Assembly: GCA_963748315.1 (NCBI GenBank)
Contig: CAVVIK010000006.1
Coordinates: forward strand, 1,054,001-1,118,000
Source of the DNA: DASPHG01 sp963748315
GTDB taxonomy: Bacteria; Actinomycetota; Thermoleophilia; Solirubrobacterales; Thermoleophilaceae
Direction of reading: 5' to 3'
Length of the DNA stretch: 64,000 bases
The first letter of the stretch is position 1. Every line of letters begins with the position of its first letter. Shown in pieces: positions 33,734-41,588 of the stretch. A program made the translations under genes and the position numbers. The notes under the pieces were generated by a model. That model was not told the DNA's origin. It saw only the letters and a program-made list of their open reading frames with translations, and made no database searches.

Positions 33734-34555
33734 CGAACGGCTCGTCGCGCTCGCGCACGGCCTGCTTGAAGCCGACCTCGGCGGCGCGCTGCTGGAAGGC
33801 GTAGCCCTCCTTCGTGTGGCGCGCGATTCCGTCCATGAACGTGCCGAGCGCCTGCGTTGCGTGCAGCCCCTGCGCATACAGGGACTGGTTGACGAGCAGC
33901 TTCATCATCACGAGCTGGTTCACCGGCAGCTTCGCGATCCGGCCGACGAGCGCCTCGAACGTGTCGTCCAGATCGGCGGCCGGCGGGGCCTCGATCGCGA
34001 GGCCCCATTCCTTCGCCTGCGCGCCGGTGATCAGGTCGCCCGTGAACAGCATCCGCTTCGCCTTCTCCGGCCCGATCCTGTGCGCCCAAAGCATCGTGGT
34101 CGGCACTCCCCAGACGCGCGCCGGCGGATAGCCGATGCGGGCGTCGTCGGCGATCACCAGGAGGTCGGAGCAGAGCGCCATGTCGGTCCCGCCCGCCACG
34201 CAGAAGCCGTGCACCTTGCAGACGACCGGCTTGTCGGAATGGAAGAGGCTCATGAAGCCGCGCACGTTGCGGCTCATGAACTGCCAGTCGAGCACCGGGT
34301 CCCAGACCTCGTTCGGATCGTGGTTCGGGAGGGTGTCCTCGGCGCTCCAGACGAGGTCGTAGCCGCCGCAGAAGCCCTTGCCCTCGCCGGCGAGCGCGAT
34401 CACGTGGACGTCCGGGTCGAGGTTCGCCTGCTCGACGCACTCGGGTAGCTCGCGCGTCATGTCGCGGTGTGATGCCGTTGCCTCGCTCCGGGTCGGTCGA
34501 GCGTGATCCGGCCGATCCGGCCGTCCTTCTCGTACCGCAGCGTGTTCAGGCTCAC
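33726..34555 (-). CDS. Enoyl-CoA hydratase/isomerase family protein (two frameshifts near 34450-34490)
   Basis: About 275 residues of crotonase fold. The N-terminus from GTG 34555 reads LNTLRYEKDGRIGRITLDRP. Two extra bases (near 34488 and 34462) separate this from the main frame MTRELPECVEQANLDPDVHV. The oxyanion-hole motif GEGKGFCGGYDLV and FCVAGGTDMALCSDLLV are clear. The C-terminal half has the usual trimerisation helices (QALGTFMDGIARHTKEGYAF). Substrate is unknown; the partners are AidB-like acyl-CoA dehydrogenases encoded just upstream, with a GTGA overlap, suggesting consecutive steps on an acyl-CoA. Confidence 0.85.
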
Positions 34556-36174
34556 GCGGGCAGCGCGCGGTCCAGAATCGCCTGGGTGTCGACACCGGCG
34601 GGCAGCGTGCCGTAGGCGCGACCGCCCTCGCCACCTAGCCGTGCGGCACAGAAGGCGTCCGATACCGCGGCGGGCGCGTTGCGCACGAGCAGCGATCCCT
34701 GAAGCGTGAGCGCGAGCCGCTCGACGACGCGCCGGGCCTGCGTCTGGGTGTCGCCGGCGTCCACGAGGCCGCCGATCTCCGCCTTGACGGAGTCGAGGTG
34801 GGCGTCGAGGTGCGCGTTCGAGCCGCGCGCCAGCTCGCACTCCTCCATGAACGCGGGCAGCCCGTCCGGCTCCTTCACCATCGCACGCAGCACGTCGAGC
34901 GCGGCGACGTTGCCCGAGCCCTCCCAGATCGAGTTGAGCGGGGAGTCGCGATAGAGCCGCGGCATCCGCGACTCCTCGACGTAGCCGTTGCCGCCGAGGC
35001 ACTCGAGCGCCTCAATGGCGTGCTGCGGCGCGCGCTTGCAGACCCAGTACTTCTCGACCGCGGTCGCGAAGCGGCGGAACGCCGAGGCCGACTTGCCCTC
35101 GTCGTAGGCGCGCGCGACGCGCATGGCCGTCGCGGTGGCCGCCTCGGCGTCGAGCGCGAGGTCGGCGAGCACGTTCTGCATCAGCGGCTGGTCGGCGAGC
35201 AGCTGGCCGAACGCCGACCGATGACGGGCGTGGTGAAGCGCCTGGACCGTGCCGTGCCGGATGCCCGCCGCCGAGCCGATCAGGCAGTCGAGACGGGTGT
35301 GGTTGACCATCCGGATGATCGTCTGGACGCCGCGGCCCTCCTCGCCGACGAGTCGTGCGCGGAGGCCCTGGTACTCGACCTCGGAGGACGGCAGTGAGCG
35401 CGTGCCGAGCTTGTCCTTCAGCCGCTGGATGCGGAACCCCGGATCGCTCGACTCGAACAGGAAGCACGAGAGGCCGGCGGGCGCCTGCGCGAGCGTCAGG
35501 AAGACGTCGCACGGCGGGTAGGAGCAGAACCACTTGTGGCCGGTCAGCTCGTAGACGCCGTCGCCGACCGCCTCCGCGCGCGTCGTGTTCGCGCGCACGT
35601 CCGAGCCGCCCTGCTTCTCGGTCATCGCCATGCCGGCGAGCGCGCCGTGCTCGTAATCCGGCTTGGTGAGGAGCGGCTCCCACTCGGCCGCGAGGTCCGG
35701 CTGCTCGCGCAGCGCGGGGATGACGGCGTAGGTCATCGAGACCGGGCACATGACGCCGGCGTTCACCTGGCCGAAGACGTACATCAGTGCGCCGCGGACC
35801 ACGTGAGCGCCGGGCTGCGGATCGCGCCAGGGTAGGGAGGGGATCTCGCGCTCGACCGCGGTCTTGAGGAGCCAGTGCCACGACGGGTCGAGGTCGACCT
35901 GGTCGATCCGGTTGCCGTAGCGGTCGTGGGTCAGGAGGCGCGGCTCGTTGCGCTCGCAGCGATCGGCGTGATCGCGTGCCTCGGCGCTGCCGGCCACCTC
36001 ACCGATGTCGCGCAGCCGGTCGACGCCCCAGCCGCCGTTCTCGCGCTCGAGCGCCTCGCGAAGGGGCGTGTCGGCATCGAAGGTGTTGTAGGGCTCGAGC
36101 GGGGGAGGTTGATTGAAGACGTCGTGTGTCGTTGCCCGTTGCCCGTTGCCCGTTGCCCGGTCTACTGTCGCCAT
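34552..36174 (-). CDS. AidB-like acyl-CoA dehydrogenase (second copy)
   Basis: A 540-residue flavoprotein of the AidB branch of the acyl-CoA dehydrogenase superfamily. The AidB N-terminal signature THDVFNQPPPLEPYN, MAMTEKQGGSD, LTGHKWFCS, LKDKLGTRS, LGGNGYVEESRMPRLY and SIWEGSGN follow the family order, and the length equals E. coli AidB. Residues 6-15 (RATGNGQRAT) come from a four-copy GGGCAAC DNA repeat lying between the start codon and the conserved N-terminus. It overlaps the first AidB-like gene by 13 bases and the hydratase gene by 4. E. coli AidB protects DNA during alkylation; here the operon with an enoyl-CoA hydratase suggests acyl-CoA metabolism instead (inference). Confidence 0.9.
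   Translation of the reverse strand: MATVDRATGNGQRATTHDVFNQPPPLEPYNTFDADTPLREALERENGGWGVDRLRDIGEVAGSAEARDHADRCERNEPRLLTHDRYGNRIDQVDLDPSWHWLLKTAVEREIPSLPWRDPQPGAHVVRGALMYVFGQVNAGVMCPVSMTYAVIPALREQPDLAAEWEPLLTKPDYEHGALAGMAMTEKQGGSDVRANTTRAEAVGDGVYELTGHKWFCSYPPCDVFLTLAQAPAGLSCFLFESSDPGFRIQRLKDKLGTRSLPSSEVEYQGLRARLVGEEGRGVQTIIRMVNHTRLDCLIGSAAGIRHGTVQALHHARHRSAFGQLLADQPLMQNVLADLALDAEAATATAMRVARAYDEGKSASAFRRFATAVEKYWVCKRAPQHAIEALECLGGNGYVEESRMPRLYRDSPLNSIWEGSGNVAALDVLRAMVKEPDGLPAFMEECELARGSNAHLDAHLDSVKAEIGGLVDAGDTQTQARRVVERLALTLQGSLLVRNAPAAVSDAFCAARLGGEGGRAYGTLPAGVDTQAILDRALPA
36131..36158. repeat. Four-copy heptamer tandem repeat (GTTGCCC/GGGCAAC)
   Basis: Exactly four copies of GTTGCCC on the plus strand (GGGCAAC in the sense of the aidB-like gene), 28 bp. 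It lies four bases beyond the stop of the upstream aidB copy and within codons 6-15 of the second. The identical four-copy block occurs at 58139-58166. Confidence 0.9.
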
Positions 36175-37715
36175 GCTCGGCTCAAGATCCCTTCTGTGTC
36201 GGTGCCTGATGGAAGTGTGCCGTATGCGTGCCCCTGATCGCGACCCAGCCGGCTGGCGCAGAACGCGTCGGACACGGCGGGTGGAGCGTGCTGGATGAGA
36301 AGGCTTGCCTGGAGCGCGAGCGCGAGGTCCTCTACGACTCGGCGCGCGTTCCACTCCGTCGGCTCGAGCCGGCCGATGTGGTCGTCGAAGTAGCGGTTGG
36401 CGCCGCGCGCGAGGTTGCACTCGGCGAGCAGCGCGGGCAGGGCGTCGGGCTCCTTCGCGATGACGCGCAGGACGTCGAGCGCGGCGACGTTGCCGGCGCC
36501 CTCCCACACGGAGTTGAGGCCGATGTCGCGGTAGAGCTGGGGCATCATCGACTCCTCGACGTAGCCGTTGCCGCCCAGGCACTCGAGCGCCTCGACCGCG
36601 GCGGGCGCGGCGCGCTTCGTGACCCAGTACTTCTCGACCGCGGTCGCGAGGCGGCGGAAGGCGGCCTGCGCGGGGTCCTCGTACGCGCGCGCGAGGCGCA
36701 TTGCGGTGACGGTCATCGCCTCGCTCTCGAGCGCGAGGTCCGCCAGCACGTTTCGCATCAGCGGCTGGTCGGCGAGTGCGCGGCCAAACGCGTGCCGGTG
36801 GCGCGCGTGATGGATCGCCTCTACGAGGGCGCGGCGAAGCACTCCGGCCGTGCCCGTGGTCGTCCCGAGCCGGGTGTAGTTGACCTGCGCGGCGATCGCG
36901 GGCACGCCGCGGCCCTCCTCCCCGATCATCCAGGCGCGGCACCCTTGGAACTCGACCTCCGACGACGCGAGGGCGCGGCCGCCCAGCTTGTCCTTGAGCC
37001 GCTGCACGCGGAAGTTCTCGTCGCGCAGCATGAGGAAGCACGACAGCCCGCCTGGCGCCTGCGCGAGCGTGAAGAAGAAGTCGCACATCACGATCGTGCA
37101 GAACCACTTGTGGCCGACGATCGAGTAGCTGCCGTCGCCGTTCGGCTCGGCCGTCGTCGTGTTCGCGCGGAGGTCGGAGCCGCCCTGCTTCTCCGTCATC
37201 GCCATGCCGCCCTGCGCGTACGTGCCGTAGTCCGTCGACGTGACGCGCTCCTCCCACTCGGCGGCGAGCGAGGGCTCCTGGCGCAGCATCGGGACGGCCG
37301 CGTAGTTGACGCCGATCGGGCAGCACGGAGCGCTGTCGAGCCCGGCCAGGAGCAGGAGCATCGCGGTGTGCGCGACCTGCGACCCCGGCTGCGGGTCGCG
37401 CCATGGCAGCGAGTGCACCCCGTTCTCGATCCCGAGTTCGAGCATCCAATGCCAGGACGGGTCCGACTCGACCTCGTCGACGCGATTTCCGTAGCGGTCG
37501 TGTGTGACGAGCCGCGGAATGTTGCGAAGGGCGCGGCGCGAATGCTCGATCGCCTCGGCCGAGCCGACCTGCTCACCGAACCCGCGCACGCGCTCCTCGG
37601 CCCATCCCGCACCCTCGCGGTGGAGCGCCTCGGCCAGGGCCGGGTACGCGTCGAACGGGTTGAAGTCGACGAGCGGCGGCGCCTGATTTACGACGTCATG
37701 CGTGGCTGAGAGCAC
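36162..37715 (-). CDS. AidB-like acyl-CoA dehydrogenase (first copy)
   Basis: A 517-residue paralogue of the next gene in the operon. THDVVNQAPPLVDFNPFD, LVTHDRYGNRVDEV, MAMTEKQGGSDLRANTT, GHKWFCTIV, EALECLGGNGYVEESMM and NSVWEGAGN are AidB-family marks, with FAD and substrate pocket segments in place. The start is GTG 37715, which overlaps the TetR gene end by 20 bases, and its stop overlaps the second copy's start by 13 bases. Identity between the two copies is high through the core, with most differences in loops and the C-terminal domain. The physiological substrate is unknown. Confidence 0.9.
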   Translation of the reverse strand: MLSATHDVVNQAPPLVDFNPFDAYPALAEALHREGAGWAEERVRGFGEQVGSAEAIEHSRRALRNIPRLVTHDRYGNRVDEVESDPSWHWMLELGIENGVHSLPWRDPQPGSQVAHTAMLLLLAGLDSAPCCPIGVNYAAVPMLRQEPSLAAEWEERVTSTDYGTYAQGGMAMTEKQGGSDLRANTTTAEPNGDGSYSIVGHKWFCTIVMCDFFFTLAQAPGGLSCFLMLRDENFRVQRLKDKLGGRALASSEVEFQGCRAWMIGEEGRGVPAIAAQVNYTRLGTTTGTAGVLRRALVEAIHHARHRHAFGRALADQPLMRNVLADLALESEAMTVTAMRLARAYEDPAQAAFRRLATAVEKYWVTKRAAPAAVEALECLGGNGYVEESMMPQLYRDIGLNSVWEGAGNVAALDVLRVIAKEPDALPALLAECNLARGANRYFDDHIGRLEPTEWNARRVVEDLALALQASLLIQHAPPAVSDAFCASRLGRDQGHAYGTLPSGTDTEGILSRAWRQ

Positions 37716-38307
37716 TGACCCTCCCGGTGGTGAACTGGACGAGACTGGCGATCAGCGCCTCGCGCTTGCGTGGCTTCGGGTCGCTCAACGGACCTACCAG
37801 CGCTTCGCTGATCGCGCCGAGGATCGCCGCGCCGTAGGTCTGGGTGTCGTGAGGCTCGAGCTCGCCGCGCTCGACGCCGTCGCTCAGGATGCGCGCGAAC
37901 GCGTCGCGGTAGCCGCGCCGCAGCACGAGGCGCTCGGACTCAACCTGCTGCTCGACCGGCTCGGCGATCTGCGCATAGGCGAGCGTCGGAGCGGCGAGCG
38001 CGCGCCGCGCGAGGACCTCGGTGGCCTCGGCGAGGCGCTCGAGGGCGGGGGAGTCGTGCGTGGCGATCTCCTCGAGGACGCCGAGCTCCTGACTGGCCTG
38101 GCGGCGGAACACCTCCGCGAACAGCTCAGCCTTCGAAGGGAAGTGCCGGTAGACGCTCCCGGTGGCCACGCCGGCGCGGGCTGCGACGGCCTGGACACTC
38201 GCGGACGCGTAGCCGCCGTCGGCCACCTGGGCGAGCGCGGCGGAGACGATCCGCTCGCGCGCCTCGGCGAGGCGCGCCTCGGTCCGCTCGGTCCTGCGGT
38301 ACGCCAT
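37696..38307 (-). CDS. TetR-family transcriptional regulator
   Basis: A 203-residue repressor. The N-terminal helix-turn-helix is typical (ERIVSAALAQVADGGYASAS, then GVATGSVYRHFPSKAELFAEVF). The C-terminal ligand-binding domain is all-helical and variable. It is the promoter-proximal gene of the aidB-aidB-ech-SnoaL operon. A perfect GTGAATC-AC-GATTCAC dyad lies 8 bases before its start codon, so it most likely represses its own operon, and possibly the divergent SnoaL gene, until an acyl-CoA or similar ligand binds (inference). Confidence 0.9.
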   Translation of the reverse strand: MAYRRTERTEARLAEARERIVSAALAQVADGGYASASVQAVAARAGVATGSVYRHFPSKAELFAEVFRRQASQELGVLEEIATHDSPALERLAEATEVLARRALAAPTLAYAQIAEPVEQQVESERLVLRRGYRDAFARILSDGVERGELEPHDTQTYGAAILGAISEALVGPLSDPKPRKREALIASLVQFTTGRVSALSHA

Positions 38308-38314
38308 ACAAGAA

Positions 38315-38330
38315 GTGAATCACGATTCAC
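38315..38330. promoter_or_regulatory. TetR operator between tetR and the SnoaL gene
   Basis: GTGAATC-AC-GATTCAC, a perfect 7+2+7 dyad in the 50-base divergent region, 8 bases from the tetR ATG and 28 bases from the divergent SnoaL start. Placement fits autoregulation and control of both directions. Confidence 0.7.
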
Positions 38331-38357
38331 GGCTTGATGCAATGCAAGACTTGGCCG

Positions 38358-38750
38358 ATGAGACACGCAGCGAAGATCGGCCGCCTGCTCGAGCTCTGGG
38401 AAGCGGGACAGATCGACGGAAAGGAGGCCGAGCAGTTCTTCGATCCCGAGATCGAATGGCGCGAGCCGCCGGAGACCATCGGCCGGAACGTCGTGACGGG
38501 ACCCGATGCAGCGCGCGCCGCGCTCGAGAACTGGAACGACCAATTCGACTCGCTGCGGGTCGAGACAACCGAGATGCGCGAGGACGGAGACAGGGTGCTG
38601 CATGCGATGCAGCAGTACGCACGCGCCGGCGGCAGCGACGTCGAGATCGAGGGCAACCTCTACATGGTTTGGTGGTTCCGCGACGGGAGAGCGGTGCGTA
38701 TGGAGATGTACAACAGCCGCGAAGAAGCCGAAGCGGCGTTCGCATCCTGA
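38358..38750 (+). CDS. SnoaL-like (NTF2 fold) protein
   Basis: A 130-residue NTF2-fold protein: KIGRLLELWEAGQIDGKEAE (N-terminal helix), EIEWREPPETIGRNVVTGPD, and the sheet region VLHAMQQYARAGGSDVEIEG ... NLYMVWWFRDGRAVRMEMYNSREEAEAAF (given as separate parts of the C-terminal sheet). Start ATG 38358 is used because the fold begins there; two codons upstream of it are also open. It is divergent from tetR across a dyad and is followed after two bases by a second gene of the same fold, so the two are probably co-expressed. Confidence 0.78.
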   Translation: MRHAAKIGRLLELWEAGQIDGKEAEQFFDPEIEWREPPETIGRNVVTGPDAARAALENWNDQFDSLRVETTEMREDGDRVLHAMQQYARAGGSDVEIEGNLYMVWWFRDGRAVRMEMYNSREEAEAAFAS

Positions 38751-38752
38751 CC

Positions 38753-39151
38753 ATGGAGGGGACGCCGCGCGAGATCGTGCTCGAGCTGTATCGCCTCTGG
38801 GTCGAGGAGGGGATCGAAGCGGCGATGGCCCAGCTGAGCCCCGACGTCGAGTGGATCGAGCCGGCCGAGGTCATAGACCGCGAGTCGCGGCACGGCATCG
38901 ATGGCGCTCTCGAGGGCTTCAAGAGCTGGACCGAGTCATACGACGACTTCGGTGGCGATATCGCCCAGGTCGAAGAAGACGGCGACCACGTCCTCATCCA
39001 TTTCATCCAACGAGGACGGCTGCGCGGGGTCACAAAGCCGGTCGAGGAGCCGGTCTACCAGCTATGGACCGTCCGTGGGGGGCTCGCGGTGCGGATGCAG
39101 ATCTTCTTCGGCCTCGACGAGGCGCGGGCGGCGCTGCACGGCACGAAGTGA
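38753..39151 (+). CDS. SnoaL-like (NTF2 fold) protein, tandem copy
   Basis: A 132-residue protein of the same fold as its upstream neighbour: REIVLELYRLWVEEGIEAAM, PDVEWIEPAEVIDRESRHG (the conserved E-W-x-x-P-x-E signature of polyketide-cyclase-like NTF2 proteins), VLIHFIQRGRLRG, and a final AVRMQIFFGLDEARAAL. It begins 2 bases after the previous stop. Both keep the sequence pattern of small ligand-binding or cyclase-like proteins, and the substrate is unknown. Tandem pairs may form a heterodimer (inference). Confidence 0.78.
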   Translation: MEGTPREIVLELYRLWVEEGIEAAMAQLSPDVEWIEPAEVIDRESRHGIDGALEGFKSWTESYDDFGGDIAQVEEDGDHVLIHFIQRGRLRGVTKPVEEPVYQLWTVRGGLAVRMQIFFGLDEARAALHGTK

Positions 39152-39167
39152 CCGGGAGGGGGCACGC

Positions 39168-39275
39168 GTGGCGCTCGTGAACGTCGCGTCGCTGCTCGAC
39201 GAGCGGCGGCACTGGCGGATCACGATGGCCTGGGACCCGGACGACCTGAGCGTTTCGGTCGAGCCCTACTCGTAG
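39168..39275 (+). CDS. Possible 35-residue small protein
   Basis: GTG 39168 to TAG 39275 with a good GGGAGG-type ribosome-binding site (39153-39160), reading ALVNVASLLDERRHWRITMA then WDPDDLSVSVEPYS. Composition and codon use look coding. It directly follows the SnoaL pair and overlaps the end of the convergent acyl-CoA dehydrogenase gene by 10 bases. No family is recognised. Confidence 0.35.
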   Translation: MALVNVASLLDERRHWRITMAWDPDDLSVSVEPYS

Positions 39276-40415
39276 CGGCGCAGGATCCGGCGAGCGACCG
39301 ACATCCGGTGCACCTCGTCGGGACCGTCGTAGATGCGCGCGTAGCGGGCGTGGCGATACATGCGCTCGAGCGGCGTATCGCCGGAGACGCCGAGTGCTCC
39401 GTGTGCCTGAATCGCGCGGTCGATCACGTCGTGCAGCACCTTCGCGCCGAAGAACTTGATCAGCGCGATCTCAACGCGGGCGTCGTCGCCCGAGTCGATC
39501 TTCTGCGCGGCGTCGAGCGTCATCAGGCGAGCGGCCTGGATCTCCGCGGCGGAGTCGGCGATCCAGTTCTGAACCGTCTGCTTGTCGGCGAGCCGCGAGC
39601 CGAACGCCTCGCGTGCCAGTGCGCGTTCGCACATCAGGTCGAAGGCCCGCTGGGCCTGGCCGAGCCAGCGCATGCAGTGGTAGATCCGGCCGGGCCCGAG
39701 GCGTGCCTGCGCGATCTTGAACGCCTGGCCGCGCGGGCCGAGCAGGTTCCCGGCCGGCACGCGCACGTCCGTCAGCCGGATCTCGCAGTGCGCGCCCGAG
39801 GTGTCGCCCATCGTCGGGATCTCGCGGACGATCTCGTAGCCGGGCGAGTCGGTCGGCACGATGATCATCGACGCCCGGCCGTGCGGTGGTGCATCCGGCT
39901 CCGTCACCGCGAACACCGTCGTGAACGCCGCCATCGACGCGCCGGTCGTGAACCACTTGTGCGCGTTCACGACCCACTCGTCCCCGTTCGAGCTCTGCGG
40001 TGGCGCGCACGCCGGTGGGGTCCGATCCCGCGACCTCCGGCTCGGTCATCCCGATCGAGGGGTAGATCTCGCCGGCCACGAGCGGGAGCAGCCAGCGCTC
40101 CTTCTGTTCGTCGGTGCCGAACAGGTAAAGCATCGTCGCGTCCTGGGCCGAGTGCGTCCCGAGCGCGATCATCGCGTGCTCGGAGCGGCCCACGACCTCG
40201 TTCACGAACACGTATGGCATGAAGCCGAGCCCGCCGCCTCCGATCTCCTTCGGCAGCCCGAGCGCCCAGAGGCCTTCCTGCTTGGCCTCCTCCTGCAGCG
40301 AGCGCATCAGCCCGCGGTCGCCGGCGTCGAGCTCAGGCTCGGCCGGGATCACCCGCTCGTCGACGAACGCACGGACCCGGTCGCGCAGCACGGCGACCTC
40401 AGGCGAGGGCTCCAT
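39266..40415 (-). CDS. Acyl-CoA dehydrogenase (frameshift near 39998)
   Basis: About 382 residues of ordinary acyl-CoA dehydrogenase architecture. The N-terminal helical domain from ATG 40415 (SPEVAVLRDRVRAFVDERVI, GLWALGLPKEIGGGGLGFMP) leads to SIGMTEPEVAGSDPTG, the FAD/substrate loop. One extra base near 39998 breaks the frame before NAHKWFTTGAS. The remainder (PTMGDTSGAHCEI, GRIYHCMRWLGQAQRAFDL, QAHGALGVSGDTPLERMYR, DGPDEVHRMSVARRIL) is complete. It is a likely electron donor to EtfAB. It stands alone, convergent with the SnoaL pair and divergent from the glycosidase gene. Confidence 0.9.
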
Positions 40416-40457
40416 CGAACGGAATTCTCGCAACACCGCCTACCTTGCCGGGTTCAC

Positions 40458-41516
40458 ATGCTCGTGCGACTCCTGACAACGGCACTCCTGGCGCTTGCGC
40501 TGGCCGCCCCGGCGGAAGCGCTGGGGGCGGTCCCGGACCGCTTCTACGGCACCAGCTACGACGGCGGTCTGCGCGACGCCCCCGCCGACGTGCAGACCGA
40601 GGCGTGGCGCCAGATGGAGGCGAACGGCGTCGAGTCCGCGCGCAGCGTCTTTTCGTGGCAGCGGGCCCAGGGGGGCGAGGGCGACCCGTTCGACTTCACC
40701 GTGACGGACCGCCTCGTCGGGGACGCGAGCGAACAGGGCGTGGAGCTGCTCCCGATCGTCGCGGACACGCCCGTCTGGGCCCGCGCGCGCATCGAGGACG
40801 GGTGGCCGGAGCGGACCGCGGACTTCGCGAAGTACATCCGCGCGCTCGTCGAGCGGTACGGCCCGGACGGCCAGTTCTGGGATGAACGCCCGGAGGTTCC
40901 CGAGCGCCCGCTCCGCTACTGGCAGATCTACAACGAGCCGGGCACGACCAATCGCTACGCACCGGTGCTGCGGACCGCGCACCGCCAGGTCAAGAAGGCC
41001 GACCCCGGCGCGAAGATCGTGCTCGCCGGGCTCACGGGGACCTACGAGGGCGCCCCGTGGGACGTGCTCCGCTACCTGTACCGCCGCGGCGGCATCAAGA
41101 AGCGTTGGTTCGACATCGCGGCGATGCACCTGTACACCGGGAAGGCGGAGAACGTCGACGACGGCGTCCGCCTGTTCAGGCGCGTGATGAAGCGCAACGG
41201 CGACCGGCGCACGCCGGTGTGGCTCACCGAGTTCGGTATCACCGCGTCGAAGGGACGCACGACCGCGCCGCGCTCACAACGGACTCTGCGCACGACGGAC
41301 GAGGGGATGGCCTCGTTCCTGGAGGTGGCCTACCGCTCACTCGCGCGCAAGCACCGGCGGCTGCGGCTCCAGCGCGCGTACTGGTACACGTGGGCGTCGT
41401 CGTATGAGCCCGGCTCGGGCATCTTCGACTTCGCCGGCCTGAACCGCTACGCCGACGGCGAGCTCGACGCGCGGCCGGCGCTCGCCAGCTACCGCGCCGT
41501 GGCGCGTCGCAACTAG
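40458..41516 (+). CDS. Secreted glycoside hydrolase-like protein (GH39/GH5-type TIM barrel)
   Basis: A 352-residue exported protein with a signal peptide (about 1-22, LLTTALLALALAAPAEA). The mature part has a clan GH-A TIM-barrel order: FYGTSYDGG near the start, ARSVFSWQRA, LLPIVADTPVWA, then acid/base Glu160 in YWQIYNEPG, HLYTGKAENVDDG, and nucleophile Glu258 in WLTEFGITASKG. This catalytic pair at the ends of strands 4 and 7 suits GH39/GH5/GH42-like enzymes cleaving beta-glycosides in cell-wall or exogenous polysaccharide. The exact substrate cannot be inferred. ATG 40458 gives the signal peptide. It borders the surface-polysaccharide region. Confidence 0.75.
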   Translation: MLVRLLTTALLALALAAPAEALGAVPDRFYGTSYDGGLRDAPADVQTEAWRQMEANGVESARSVFSWQRAQGGEGDPFDFTVTDRLVGDASEQGVELLPIVADTPVWARARIEDGWPERTADFAKYIRALVERYGPDGQFWDERPEVPERPLRYWQIYNEPGTTNRYAPVLRTAHRQVKKADPGAKIVLAGLTGTYEGAPWDVLRYLYRRGGIKKRWFDIAAMHLYTGKAENVDDGVRLFRRVMKRNGDRRTPVWLTEFGITASKGRTTAPRSQRTLRTTDEGMASFLEVAYRSLARKHRRLRLQRAYWYTWASSYEPGSGIFDFAGLNRYADGELDARPALASYRAVARRN

Positions 41517-41588
41517 TCGCGATAGCGCGCCGCTCCGATAGCGGTTACGGTGGGTTTAACGGGCAGACCGGACCGCTAGGAGGACAAC

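Noticed and set aside
34457..35002. Arg-rich frame spanning the end of the second aidB gene and the hydratase start
   Set aside because: Only its last 29 residues are genuine (hydratase N-terminus before the frameshift); the rest is a shadow of the AidB frame.
36228..37709. 493-codon plus-strand frame opposite an aidB-like gene
   Set aside because: Mirror of the AidB coding frame; no domain recognisable.
41517..41588. Regulatory RNA before the metallophosphoesterase
   Set aside because: Contains only a short GATAGCG direct repeat and a strong ribosome-binding site; no stable fold is evident.
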